Part shown: positions 44,966 through 57,328 of the stretch, in pieces
Layout: every line of letters begins with the position of its first letter
Numbering within the stretch: the stretch's first letter is position 1
Position numbers and translations under genes: made by a program
Source: Bilabrum cf. latius
Taxonomy: Eukaryota; Bigyra: Bicosoecida; Bigyra; Bicosoecida
Reading direction: 5' to 3'
NCBI GenBank assembly: GCA_965178125.1
Contig: OZ237737.1
Coordinates: 558,001-622,000, forward strand
DNA: 64,000 nucleotides
Notes under the pieces: model-generated
The model's input: only the letters and a program-made list of their open reading frames with translations
Database searches by the model: none
What the model was told of the DNA's origin: nothing

Positions 44966-47567
44966 TCAACCGGTACTGAATTCGTGCTTTGCACCTTTTG
45001 AAAGCGCCTCACGCCCGATGCTTGATGCTCCTCGCCAGGTAGCAAGCTCGCTCTAGTGCAACACGGCTGCCTCAGGACGAATTTCGGTGGGCGATGCCGA
45101 TTCGAGTTCCGTAGTCAGCCGGTCTCGCAGCCCCGGGAGCTGAGCGAGCCCTCCGACCAGAACAATCGAACTCCACAGCAACGGCTGCATCTCCATTGGG
45201 CATGCTCGTATGCTGTCAGCCACAGCATCGGCCAGGCCGCGCTGCTGGATTCCGGCATCGGCCGGATTGAACAGGCACTCCGGCAGAGCAAACCTGTCCA
45301 GCCCAAGCTCCATGAACTACAGTTTTCCTAGACTCCCAATAGGATCAGCAGCTGCAGAGGACGATCCAGCAGAATCTTTGGTCTCGGCTTCGTCGGATGC
45401 ACCGCCGTCGCCATCGCCTGACTCCATCGGCGCCGATGGTGCCTGGCTGTCGCCACGACTTGGCATCAGGTACGGCGCCGGGTGCTTCCTGTACCGCCTC
45501 GTGGGATCAGCCTCGCTGCCAAGCACAAAGGAAGCCGACACGTCCACATGGTCCGGCATCATGAGCTGCACTCGAGGGCCCACGCTCGGCTCCAGGCAGG
45601 ACGCCAGTCCCGGAGCCCTGCCTGCCCCAAGGAAGCTGTGTTCCCTGTTCCACCTGTGCACGGCCCACAGCAGCGCCCCCACTCCATCTGGAGCAGTGCC
45701 CCGCTTGCCATCGCTACACTTGCTCACCAGAATGTCGGATGCCCGCTGGAAGGCAGCCACCGCCCTGGCCTCCTGCGCACTCGTCATACCTTCCGTGGAG
45801 CCATCTGCAGGCAGCGCGGGCGCGGCCACGCTAGAACCGCTGCCAGATATTGGGGAGCTATCACTGCAGCAGCTGTCGCCACTGCCTGACCTCGCCCTGG
45901 CCCTGGGAGCCCCAGCCCCCACCATGGCGCTAGCTTTGGCAAGCGCTTCGGCTGCGAGGCCGGCCGTGATGGAGGGCGTCTCCCCTTCCTTGGTCGATGC
46001 AGAGTACGGCGATGAAGACGAGGCAGAAGACGAGGATGCGGCCTACTCTAGTCCTGCTGACGCCGCGCCTAGTCTAGGCGGCAGCACCGGTCGCCCACTG
46101 GCACTCGAGGTACTACTACTGGCTTGATCGAGAGCGCGACCGCTGCACACCAAGTCTGCAGCTTGCGCCGCCAGCCAGCCCAGGCACCTGTCCGCAGCGT
46201 ACTGCCTGAGCGCACCCGCGCCGGCCATGCTCGCCTGCATCACCTGCTGGGCCTGCCCGCTCCCCTGCCCGGCCTGAAGCGCCACCTCGGCCAGGTCGCC
46301 CAGCCCCCCATTCCCCCGCTCCCCGAAGTCGACCCCGGCCGCCCTGGCGAATCCCATTCCGAGTCCCTTGCTGTCCTCTCTCCCCAGGAATCGCACCATC
46401 CTCGCGTCTTCGTCGTAGCTCCTCGCCACGAAGCAGGTCGAACCCAGGATCCGCTCCGCCACGACAAAGTCCGTCGAGATGTCCAGCTCCCTAAGCGAGG
46501 CCCTCTCCTTGAGCAGATTGGCGAGGGCTTTCGCGCCCACGTTGACCCTCCGGATACCGGCCTCAAAGGGACCCTTTTGGCCCGGCAGGAACGGTGTGAT
46601 GGTGCACGCGCTGAAGCCCAGGTCAACCACGAGGCATGCGCCAAGGTGCAGCGCAGGAAGCGCTGATTTGGGCCAGTCGTGCTGGAGGAGCTGCGGGGGG
46701 GATAGCGAGGCGAGCAGCGAGCTCTAGCTGCCATAGCTCCCTGCCTCGCTTGCTGTTGCCTCCTCTCTAGCCGTCATGGGTGCCTGAGGTGCAGCTGCGG
46801 CGGCTGCCTCGGAACTGTGGGAGGAGACAAATGACTTCGATTCCGGATCCGACGCGTGTTCTGACCACGCGTGGGATGCAGAAAACGGAGCTGAGTTGGG
46901 CGCCGAAGGTGGTCGGCATGAAAGCACGGCCTGCAGTGCACACGTGGGCGAGGCAAGGACCATTACGGCAGCCGCTCCCATCTTGTCGAGCACGCTGGTC
47001 CTCAGCTTGGAAGCGAGCGATACGGGGTACAGCACCGGAGTAGTGACAATGACAGATCTTTCCGAGAGATTCAGCCGCCCAGTCGCCCGGTCCGTCAGCC
47101 CGAACTCCCTTCGGGACAGGACCTCTCGCCAAATCTCCACCTGCACGTCCCAGTCAGTCACGAACCCTCGATCTGTTGGGCGGCGTATTTCCAGCTGTGA
47201 CGTGTCTGCGCTAGTATTGTCGTAAATGCAGTTGGTAACTTATCCGTGGCTGCAGAAATAAACATAAGGAGCAGCTATAGTAGGTCGGCTGCACTCACCT
47301 CGGACCATCTGATCAATTTCATCTGCTACCAGAACTTTTAGCTATCCTTTGACTCTTCCAACACAATTTCGAACAGATCTGTGATATAGAAATTCAAAAA
47401 TGGAAATAGTGAACCAATGGGCGATACGTGTGCCGAACAGGCCGCCAAAAGCCTAGCTTCGAGTGAACTCGGACTTACATCCGCGGCGAAGGCTCTGTCG
47501 AGAAACCAACACGAAGCCAGCCGCTACCGTTATCTATTACAATACAAGGATTTGATTCCCATGGCAT
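44966..47567 (-). CDS. Actin-related protein, ARP6-like, with large insertions
   Basis: Three exons, complement(join(44966..47205,47299..47378,47479..47567)), 802 residues, TGA stop; introns of 93 and 100 nt with donors GTGAGT and GTAAGT. Exon 1 encodes CIVIDNGSGWLRVGFS, the actin phosphate-1 loop. Then come RNCVGRVKGQ, DTSQLEIRRPTDRGFVTDWD and IWREVL, as in ARP6 (its xxGYLVNWDVQ block), LVVDLGFSACTITPFL (phosphate 2), and near the end ERF/LPE-like DRFALPECLFNPADAGIQQR with SIVLVGGLAQLPGLRDRL. ARP6 is about 400 residues; here Ala/Ser/Gly-rich insertions between conserved blocks double it. TAGs occur at 45053, 45317, 46043, 46724 and in exon 2. ARP6 belongs to SWR1/SRCAP, which deposits H2A.Z in chromatin. 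The actin-fold call is firm, the ARP6 assignment probable. Confidence 0.78.
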
Positions 47568-47647
47568 GATGAATTGTCGCGCTTCTCGTACCCGGTGAAA
47601 ATGATAATTGAAATCTTCTACCTCGATGACGAGTGCACGAGCGGGAA
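47568..47647. promoter_or_regulatory. Probable 80-bp bidirectional promoter
   Basis: Only 80 bp separate the start codons of the ARP6-like gene (minus) and the giant WD40/LamG-like gene (plus). No box recognised. Assigned from arrangement. Confidence 0.4.
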
Positions 47648-50600
47648 ATGAACACACATACGACGGCCCTCATGGAGGTGTCTGGGTGCCTTGTGCATTC
47701 ATTATCACGCCATGGATACATCGGGACTCGCAGGACGGCGCAGCACCCCGTAAGTGCATGGTATGTTTCAGAGCTTCAGCATGCACTCTTGCAACCCATT
47801 GGCAGGCTCTCAAACCACCGGTTCTTCGTTTGACCGCAGCTTCGCCCAGTCTACTATGCATCAATTGGATCAGTTATCGAGGAGATCTCAACAACGGATG
47901 GATCCAGAACCGCCGTGATCGTGAATGCAGCTACCGGTTCCGTGGACCAGCTGCACGTTTCTGTAGGATCGAAAGGCGATGAGTTCTTGATCGTGATCGC
48001 AGCTGGGTGTACGGCATCTATTTGGAACTTGGAATCCTATGAGTACATATCGACGGTTCAGCTGTTTCGCCCAAGGCCAGGAGCTGGATTGCTAGCTAGC
48101 ACGGCAACTGTGGTAAGGCCTTGTGCATCTGCTGCCCGCGACCACTAGCGCTAATGAACCAGCAGGTGAAATTTTATTGTATTCATGGCATTTCTGACGC
48201 AGGGTCAAGAGAGGTGTGTGCTTGCATTTGCTCGCCAGGGTTCCTCCGCAGTCGACTGCCTGCACGTGCAGCGTCAGCTCGACCACCCAGGCAGCAGTGC
48301 CCTGTGCGGCAGGATGGAGATCAAGGGGCTCTCGAGCACCGCAACAGCTGTATCCATAGCATCCCACAGTCTACTTCCCATCGTTGCCATGGGCTCTTCT
48401 GACGGCTGCGTGACGGTGGCAACTGCCAGCTTCCTGCAAGACCCCTCTGCTCTCCAGCTGGGACTAGGTCCGCAGGCCGTGCAAGCTGCAGCGAGCAAGG
48501 ACCCAACCGGCGGGGTGGACATCCTCATGGTCGCAACAGTGGACCCGTGCGTGACCCTGGATCAAGCAGGGGCTGTGACCCTTGACCCGGAACTGGCGGC
48601 ACACACGGCCGGTGGAGCTGCTGGGTACACGGGGCGAGTGGGCACCCAGCCATCGTCATCTTCGTCCTTCAGCGGTGCAACTGCAGGAATCGTCCCCTCC
48701 GTGCCCATGCCGAGCACCTGGGCGGCCAGTTCCGTGTGTTCCCTGGCCTTTCACCCCACGCTCCCTCTCCTCGCTGCTGCGGATGTTGCTGGCCACGTGG
48801 CTGTGTGGAGGATCGGCGTGGAGGACCCCTCCCACGCTCTCATCGCGGGCACGCACCTGCCCACTGCCTTAGTTCCACTGGGTGACACTGCTAGATCGCA
48901 GGGCATTCGAAGGATGCTGAGAGACAGGCACTGGGCCGCTGAGGCATCACTCGGCACACGCGCCGGCGCGCTGTCTTTCGCAGGTGACGGTCCGGTGCTA
49001 CGAGCCATGCTGCAGTGCCCGGGGCAGACCGTCCCGTCGTTCTGGATTGATCTATTCACGGGACACTCATCAGCCCCGGTGATTGGCCCTAGTTTGGGCG
49101 GGGCAGCGGAGCAATGCGTGCGGGCCATGGGTCTGGATGCGGCTGCGGCCTTGCGTGCCGCTGGCTTGACTGCCAAGGCAGCCAGCGGACTTGCTGCCCT
49201 CGCCGTCATACCAAAGCCGCCACCGTGTATGGTAGGGGCAGGCGGGCGACCGTGGCTGCTAAGCTCGGGCGAAGGTGCCTCCGCGGGGTGTGTGGCAGGA
49301 GGGGCAACCATGACGCTGGACCCAATCAATGGGGCTGGGATCAGCCATGTGCTTGCTGGAGCCCTGCCTCTACCTGCTAGCAGCTACGTGATCGCTGGTG
49401 AAGGCGCGCTATCCTTCGGATGGGGTGCATAGGCTTGGGCTAGGGAGCAAGGAGTGCTGCAGCGAGTTGGGTTAGGTCTGGAAACTGCAAGTTCGGGCGA
49501 ATCTGGCGGAGGGCTCGAGGCGATGCTCGCCCTGGAAGCGGGCGGAGCTGCCGCTGAGGCCGCAGCGAAGGCATCCTCCGGTGCGTCCAAGCGGGAAACG
49601 CCTGAATCCAGAGCCAGTGAATCGCTTGCCAAAGACCTGGAGAGATCCACGATGCTAGCAAGGCTGTTCGGGTCTGGCTTGATCGGTAGAAGCGCGCAGA
49701 CCTCGTCTGTCGTGTACGTATCCACGGAGCAACGAGTTGGAACCTCGCCATTCACGCACCAAGTGAGGCACTGCTTGCGTAGGAAAGACTTGCAAGTAGC
49801 TCCGAGAGCCAGCGATGAAAAAGGCGAAGCCCTTCTACCCGTGTCTGGGTCAGTGGAAGGGCAGCTACTCGCCTGGCTACCCCACACTTGCCCTCGTTCA
49901 GGTATGCCGATCGTTCCGGCGAGCATGCAGCTTGGCGGTGATGGAAGGTATGCTCTGGTTCGTTTTCGTTACCTGTTTCCATCAGATGCATCCCGTGATC
50001 CGACACAGGATGCCAACCTGCACAGAGTAGGAGAGAAGGTGGCAGCTGGGGTCATCGCTGCGGCGCGAGCGGGTGGAGGCGCTCGCACTGCAGACGCACT
50101 GGGATACCGAGGATCAGCAAAGGAGACCGGCTATAGCAGTCGCACTGGAGCAGTGTTTCGCGGTTCGCCTGGCTCTAGCATCGGCTGCGATGGCTCTGAG
50201 AAGTGGATCGGCGTGCATGCCCGCATCTCGAGAGCTGAAGGTAGCAACAGCGCCGCATCCATGGACCACCCCTTTGTGATCGTTGGGCCCCTTTGGCAAG
50301 ATGTTCCCGTCCCTGTAGAAGCTCATCTGCCCGGGAAGGCGGTGGAGAAACTCAATGATCTTGGGATCGAGAGCTCGTGGCGAAACGCCGGCAGTGGTAG
50401 TGACCTTCCCAGATGGCTGCTAGGGTCCAGCAGCGGGCCAAGCAGCGCTGACCGCGCAAATTTCCCTGCAGATAGGCACTGCACCGTGGATCGATTTGGT
50501 AGGAGAGTTGGCATTCGATTGGTAGACAGGCCGTTTTCATCACCCGTGCAGCACGCCCGGTCCAGTGTGATCTCAGGTGGGGGCGGGTGGCTGACAACTC

Positions 50601-53600
50601 TGGGAAGGTAGCGGGATGGCACGAATCAGGTCGGCGCTGGTTAGTCCGTGGACAACCTGCCAGAGTAGAAACTGTGCTCCACAAGATTGCCGAACTGTGA
50701 CGGTCGCCGCAGCCCAGCGAGAGCGGTTGCAGCAGTCGCAGGTGATCGCTCAAGTCAGAAGCAGCATTCTGGGGCCGCCGGCAGCAAACAGCAAGAGGAG
50801 GACGATGACGATGACTTGCCCCCTCTTGCATTTGGGGATGATGAATAGCCCACTGGTACTACGGAAAGCAAGCAAGACGATGACTTTGACCCGTTTGGCA
50901 GCAAGGACAGCTCCCCAGAGGAGGCACCTAAGTCGCCCGCCAAGAGCGATGCGGCGCCCAAGTCCAAGGCATAGGCCAAGGCAGCGAGCAGTGCAGACAA
51001 GACAGCCAGCAGTGAGCAGCTCGAACTCCCGGGCTAGCTCAATCTAATTGACGTGGGAATAGATGGCTACCAGGTCCACGCACCGACTGGCATGGCTGTC
51101 GTAGGTTGTTTTGCCAGCCCATTCGTCCGATTGGGTGACTAGACCGTCCCCCCTGAGGGGCATGCAAACATCGACGACCGGCCGGTGCATCTCCTCGTGC
51201 TGGAGGATCCCTCTGCCGTAAGGCGCGAGTTTCAACCCACATCAGGCGGCTAGATTTTGCAGTACGAGCGTGGCGCAGTGGCCAGCGGTGCTGATGCAAA
51301 ATCCGCACCAGAGTCACCGAGTTGGCGTCTGCTCCCCTTTGAGCGCGTTGTACAGGTCCACTGGCAGGCAACCGAGGCAACTGCAAGCGGCAAGCGAGGA
51401 CAGAGATCGACTAATTCCCACGAAACACTGCTCCATGCGATCTTGTCCTGCAGCCCGCTGGTAGCTGTGACCACAACCCACCGGGTTGTGGTGCTTTCGG
51501 CTGGGCTTGTGCCTCTGTCTGACGCACCGGCTGCGTTCCCCACTGCGGGTCCTGGGTCGCTGCAATCAGCGTGTGACGAGTGTGAACAGGAGTCCATCAA
51601 CGTGATGATTCGGGGCGCAGGTGCTGCCAGCGCTGCACCGCCGTGCCTCTGCCTGACCGGCTAGCACGACGGCGGCGGTACTGCAGTATCTCGCGTGTCG
51701 TCTCAAGGCGGAATAGGAGAGCATTTGCAGGACAGCGTCTTGTAGAGAGCAGATCCAACGGATGGTACATCGGTACCCCTTCAAATCATGAATCACCCCG
51801 CGGTAAGCGGTAGCCGCCCCGGCCAGCCCAGTCACCTCGTGCAGCCCAGAGGCCCTCCCAGCTGCCGCCTTGCGTGCATTTCGTCTGTGCAATGGATGGG
51901 CGACTGCCTCGTGCTACTCACCAGCAACGGTCATCTCTTTGGTTTGTCCCCACTCGGACGGCTGTTCCGCTACGGCACACTGCCAGAGGGACTGCACGGC
52001 AACTGCAGTATATCACACTTGCTGCCAGACCGGGCGGTCTTTGTTGCTCGGTCTGCTGCGTCTGGAGTATCGTTTCCCTTGACAAGGTTTTGGAATCCGG
52101 GCGCTGGTCTGGTGGTGGGTGCCTGTGATCGAGTGCAGTTGCTGGCTGCTGCGTGCAAGGCAACCAACAGCAAGGCAACCCTCGTTCCCATTGAGCTTGA
52201 GCGTAGACTGGCAGCTAGTATTGCGGGTAGCGCAGCATTGTTGCGATCAGCAAGCGGGCCAAGCGAAGACGCATCGACCTAGTTGCCGCTGTCCCTTGGA
52301 TCGTCCAGTCGGTCGGCTCTCGAGTCGCTGTACGGCGCAGGCCTGCGATCCGTGCCACCGCAAAACCGTCCTGGGCTCATCTCTCTGGCCATGGCAGTCA
52401 ACATTGCGCAGGATGCTGCGCTGCGATACCAGCACGCGGGCCGCCTGCCTCCTGCCTTCACCGAGCGGTCGGATTCTGACAGGCTACAGGGGGGATCCCT
52501 TCGATTGTACGACAGGAAGCACCCCCTGGGGCCATCCGAGGGGATGCTGCCGTCGTCTGGCACTTCTCCCATTGTGAGTGCTGCGCTGGAGCGAGCCGGG
52601 CTCATTGCAGTGTCGGCTTGGTCTGCTGCTGCTGACTTGGCAAGCCCTATGGGCCGCCTTCGGCCCAGCCCAAGCGCCGCACCCGCGCCCATACCCACGC
52701 AGCTGGGTACGCCTGTATTGGGCGGTGACCAGGACGATGATTCTGACGACGATGGGATTGCAGAGGCCGTGGGTGCAGGGGAGCAAGGACCTCTGTCGCT
52801 GGGGCAGCTGCATGCCAAGGACGGAGGCAGCCGCTCCCTGCCTGGCACTGAGTCAAGCCTCGTGGGCCAGTCGCATACTGTGGCCTCTACGAGCCGAATG
52901 CCGCTCATCCTAGCTGCAGCTAGCGCGATCAAGCACGGAAGAGAAGGTGACGCCGCGTTACTTTTGCTGAGAAGGCGTCCAGCCCTGCTCTCTTTCATTT
53001 GCAAGCGCACAACAGCGATGTGGCTGTCGTCGAATTTGCTGCGTGCAGCTGGCGATGCGCCTGATGGCGAATCCCCCGATTCTGCTGACCCGTCCGTCTG
53101 GTACACCGGATTCGACGCAGCATCCAGGGCGCTTCATGCCATCGCTGCCTCCTCTGTATCAGGTAGCTCGGCTGCAATCGTAGCAGAGGCCACTAGCAGC
53201 TTTGGTCTCGCCATGGCGGCTGCCTGCAAGTCGGCTGCGCAATCATTGCATGCAGACCTCGATTCCGGTCGATCTATTAGCTCATTTGCCCTTGCAATGG
53301 ATGCTTTGAAGCGGGTATCAAAGCAAAGCAGATCGAGTGGGCTGCAGGTCGCAGCGGCTGCAACTAGCCTCTTGTCTGTCTTGCGGGCAATGGGCACGCT
53401 GTTGCAGGATGCAGTCAATTCAAGCGACAGAGATGCTGGCAGCACTGTATCTTCTGTGCTGAAAGCCGTATCAGACAGCTCAGGCACCAGCACGAAATCA
53501 AGCTCATCTGATTGGTAGAAGGCCATGGAAGACGCGCTGGACACAGCCACACGACTACCTACATTCGCCGCTGCTGTGCAGCGACCCAATCGAATGTTAC

Positions 53601-56600
53601 TAGAAGATGAAGACGACGCCGGGGGTAGCATGTCTCCCGCTGAGGACGCAGGTGGAGACCTGTGGTCTAAGCTGCAGCCCCACTTCCCGTCCATGTCACC
53701 CGGTGCTGAGTCATCAGGCGTGTCAGCTCTCGCGGGTGCATGGGACTCCTCTACGTACGCGAAGCAGGTGCTGCTGCAAAGCAGCAGCGACAACAACAGC
53801 GATGGTGACCGCGATGTAGACAGTAGTAAATTGCTGGCAACGTTTTTCCCGCCCTCGTCACACGGAGGCTTCTCCTCTCCGTGCACGCCCGCACCGTTCT
53901 CGCCGCAGCCGCTCCCCACTGGTTTGAGGCCACTAGCTGACGCCACCTTGCAACAGGCCTATGGGACGGTGCAGCCCGTGGCGGCCGGTGGCCTTACCCA
54001 CACTCAGGCACAAGAGCTTCTTTCTGGCAAGTCCAAGGTCAAGGGTGGGCCGGCAGAAGAGGAGGACGCAGAGACGCGGGAGGTGCGCCAGCTCATGGCA
54101 AGGCTCGGCATCGGTACCGGCGCCAACGCCAACGCTGCAAACACGGCCACTGAGCAGAAGCAGGACAAGGATGCGTGGCGACCTGCAGACCTGCCTCCGT
54201 TGGGACACGGCAAGGAGGACAAGGTAGTCGCATATCTTCGCTTTGGCTCGTCTCGTGTGGCTGGCACGTCAGCTGGAGGCAGGCCTTCCAAGGGGCAGCA
54301 AGTTGGGCTGGGCTCCCTCGGGGGTGCCGCCACAGCCGGTCCGAACGATGGTCTCAAGCTGCGCGGCGAAGACGACCTTGAGGTGCAAGACTTATCAAGC
54401 TTTGGATCGAAGGCGTACTACCTTCGTCACCGTGCCAAGGAGAGGGCAGAGGTGCTTGGCAAGTCCGGAGCGCTGTGGTGCCGCCCTGATACTGGTGTCT
54501 ATGCATCACAGACGGTAGTGACCCCTTTCAATCCCGGCAATCCAGAAAAAGTTGTCATGCCCCGTGGTCTCATTTCGAATTATCATGCCGTGGAGCAGAG
54601 CAGGGGGTCCGCGCCGGGGTCGAGCGGGGCTGCAGCCGGAGCGCCCGGCCCACCCAACAAGGCCATCGGCAAGATTCCAGATTACGACAGTCTTACTGAT
54701 GTTGATGGCGAAGACGAAGACGGTGCAGGTGATTCGGATGAAGAGCTCGACGAGAAAGCCAGAGCAGCCAGGCAAGCGAAACGAGCCAAGAGAAGGTAGG
54801 CGCTCGCGGCCAAGCGGGACAAGCTCGCGCTGCGGGCTCGCAAGGCGGCATCAAAGGAAATCATGCTAGCCCGGAGGGCCGTTCGCAGGCTGCTAGCGTG
54901 GCTACCGTCAAGCATGGCACCAGTCGGTGCCGTCTTGCCAGTGTCCCTTGGCTCTCACGCGGATATCGGTGTGCGACCCTGGTGCAACGCGGCTTGCACC
55001 TGGAGCATCGAGGCGTGGGTGCTGCTCGGGTTTGAGCGGGACCTTGCAGCGATGATGGATGCGGACGATGACGATGAGGATGATGGAATGGGGGAGTACG
55101 GTGGGGGCGACGGGATGGGCTTTGGGGAAGGCGGATTCGGTGGTGGCGACCAAGCAGGTGCAGGCAAAGAGGAGGAGGAGCAGGGCGGTATCGGAAAGGA
55201 GGTGGTCCTCATGCGAAGACTGGAGCCGACCGTGTCTTCTATGCAGAAGGGCAAGGCATTGCTGGAGGCCAGTAAGACCGGAGCTGCTGCTGGCAAGTCG
55301 GCCGCTGCCAGTACTTCGTCCGTCACTGTCTCACCAAAGGACCCGAAGAGGGCGCTCAAGAGCATGCACCCGAAGCTGTCCGTCGCATGGGAACTCTTCA
55401 TTACGGGCAAGGGCGAGATCGGATTCCGGTGCCGTAGGCCACCCGTGTCGCCCAAAGAGTCAGCAGGGTCAGCATCGAGGCGAAGCCGGGTGCAGCAGGC
55501 TCAAGGGGGTGCAGACAAGGACAAGGAGAAGAAGGGCACAACGGACGCAAACGAGGACGAAGAACCATTCGTCACACTGATCGGAAACGGCAAGCCCAGC
55601 CGCGACCCGTCGTTACCCCGGGCGCCCCAGGAGGAGGCCTCCGGCGACTTGCAAAAGTCCATGGTGCAGGCCGGTGGGTGGGTGCACGTGGCGGTGGTGT
55701 TCGATGCTACGCGGGTGTCTGGCGAGTCCTCCTCGGAGGCTGGCGCGCGAGCGGTAGGCGGATTCCGGCCCGGAGACGGCACGATCAAGATGTACGTTGA
55801 CTTCAAGGAGTGCGGTATGGGCGCGGTGAGATGCGGCACACCACTGGGGCGGCCCGATTGGGCCGTGAAGGCTGGCAAGCTGCTCGAGGAAGGTGCTCAG
55901 GCAGCTGCAAGTGGTGGCGCAGATGGGGTTGGATCTGCGGCGCGGTAGCGGCGCGGCGCCGGTGGAAGCGGTTCCGCAAGCAAAGCAGGCGCCAAGGGGG
56001 CCTCAAAAGAGGCCAAGCAGCAGTAGGCCCTGCGTGCCGCTGCCGAGCTGGCCCAGAGCATGTCCGGGGGGACTCTCGTGCTGGCGCCCGAGTTCACCGG
56101 AGCTCTTGCGGAGGTGCGCGTGTGGGGCAGCAAACGTAGCCTCAGCGACCTAAACGACGAGCGAGACCAGCCCCTGGGCCTGGCTGACGTCACCAAAAAG
56201 TCCCTGCAGGTTGAGATATCCGCCGGATAGGGCTCCTCGCAGGCAGGCACCGGCCCTTCGTCGGGAGCGGGTGCGGACAGCCCCGGTGGGCTGGGCCTGG
56301 CTCCGCCTCCTGGGGGCGAGGGATCTGCTGCTGGCGGTGGGATCGGGGCAGCAGGTGGCGGGGATGGGGTCGGTTTCGGCCTCAGTGCGCCCAAGTCACC
56401 GAGCGGTGGTGGGTTGGGCCACCACCGGAGGCGGTCATCGGTAGCCGCGGGCCGCCTGGGACGAGGATCCGGAGTTGCAAACGGAAGGAGCTCCCCGCTA
56501 TCGAACGGGGGGCGGCACGGCAGGGCGAGCACTCTCGGGGCACAGGGTACTGGGCAGGTGCAGGGGGGAGACATGGGCAGCCCCTCCACTGGTGTACCTG

Positions 56601-57136
56601 GCTCTCCGACAGGTGCCCTGTCCCTTGGCGACTCATCCAGCGGTGGTGGGTTGGGCGCCCCTCCGCCTCCTGCCTCTCAGAGGGGCAAGTCCAGGCGCCG
56701 TACCATGGCCACCATACCAGAGAGCTTCACGAGAGCGGGCGGGTCACCACCCACATCCAGGTCACACCGGGCTGCGTCGGCGTCTGCCAGCTCCAGCGGC
56801 CTGGGGGACATTGGCGGTGCCACCGGCATCATAGCAGAGGGGAGTGACGAGGACGAAGACGAGAACGAAGGCGAAGGTGAAGAATAGGAGGGGCAGGAGC
56901 CAACAGGAGAGGAGAGTGAGGCAGGGCAGCAGCAGGACCCAGCCGGCGAATAGGAGGATCAGGAGCAAGCCAGTGGCGATGTCGGCGGTGTAGAGAGCAG
57001 CGCCAGTGGTCATTCCGAAGCTAATGATGCATCCGATGGAGGTAATGGCATCGGCGGGCTGGGTGCCCCGCCTCCTCCAGCGCATGCTCGCTCCGCAAGC
57101 GTCAGCTCTCGCAGGCGTGGGTCCAAACGGTCTTGA
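47648..57136 (+). CDS. Giant WD40 / concanavalin A-like protein, 3,102 residues
   Basis: join(47648..47749,47840..48112,48203..57136); both introns are 90 nt, phase 0, with donors GTAAGT and GTAAGG. The third exon alone is 8,934 nt without TAA or TGA but with about 20 TAGs (49430, 50609, 50846, 51140, 51662, 52280, 53516, 54797, 55946, 56885 and others). The start reads VYYASIGSVIEEIST and VIAAGCTASIWNLES, beta-propeller like. SVCSLAFHPTLPLLAAADVA then HVAVWRI near residue 310 is a clear WD40 repeat. Long Ala/Ser/Gly-rich stretches follow. Residues about 2390-2680 contain TWSIEAWVLLGFE and GGWVHVAVVFDATR, a LamG/concanavalin A-like sandwich. The C-terminus is Gly/Ser/Pro-rich, then acidic and basic. 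I do not recognise an orthologue. A scaffold of the BEACH/WDR-like giant class is one possibility. Confidence 0.7.
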
Positions 57137-57328
57137 TGTCCCGTCACACTCGTATTTTTCCTATATCCTGTGATTTTCGACACTGGAAGTTATAATATTT
57201 AGAGTTTTGTGTGCGTTTCCTATTAACTGCTTCATCTTTCGATAATAGCTTGCGACCGCGGCACCCCACAAACGGATAGGCGGCAAGGTTGCAACGCCAT
57301 TCACGCAAGCCGAGTTGCTTCGATCGGC

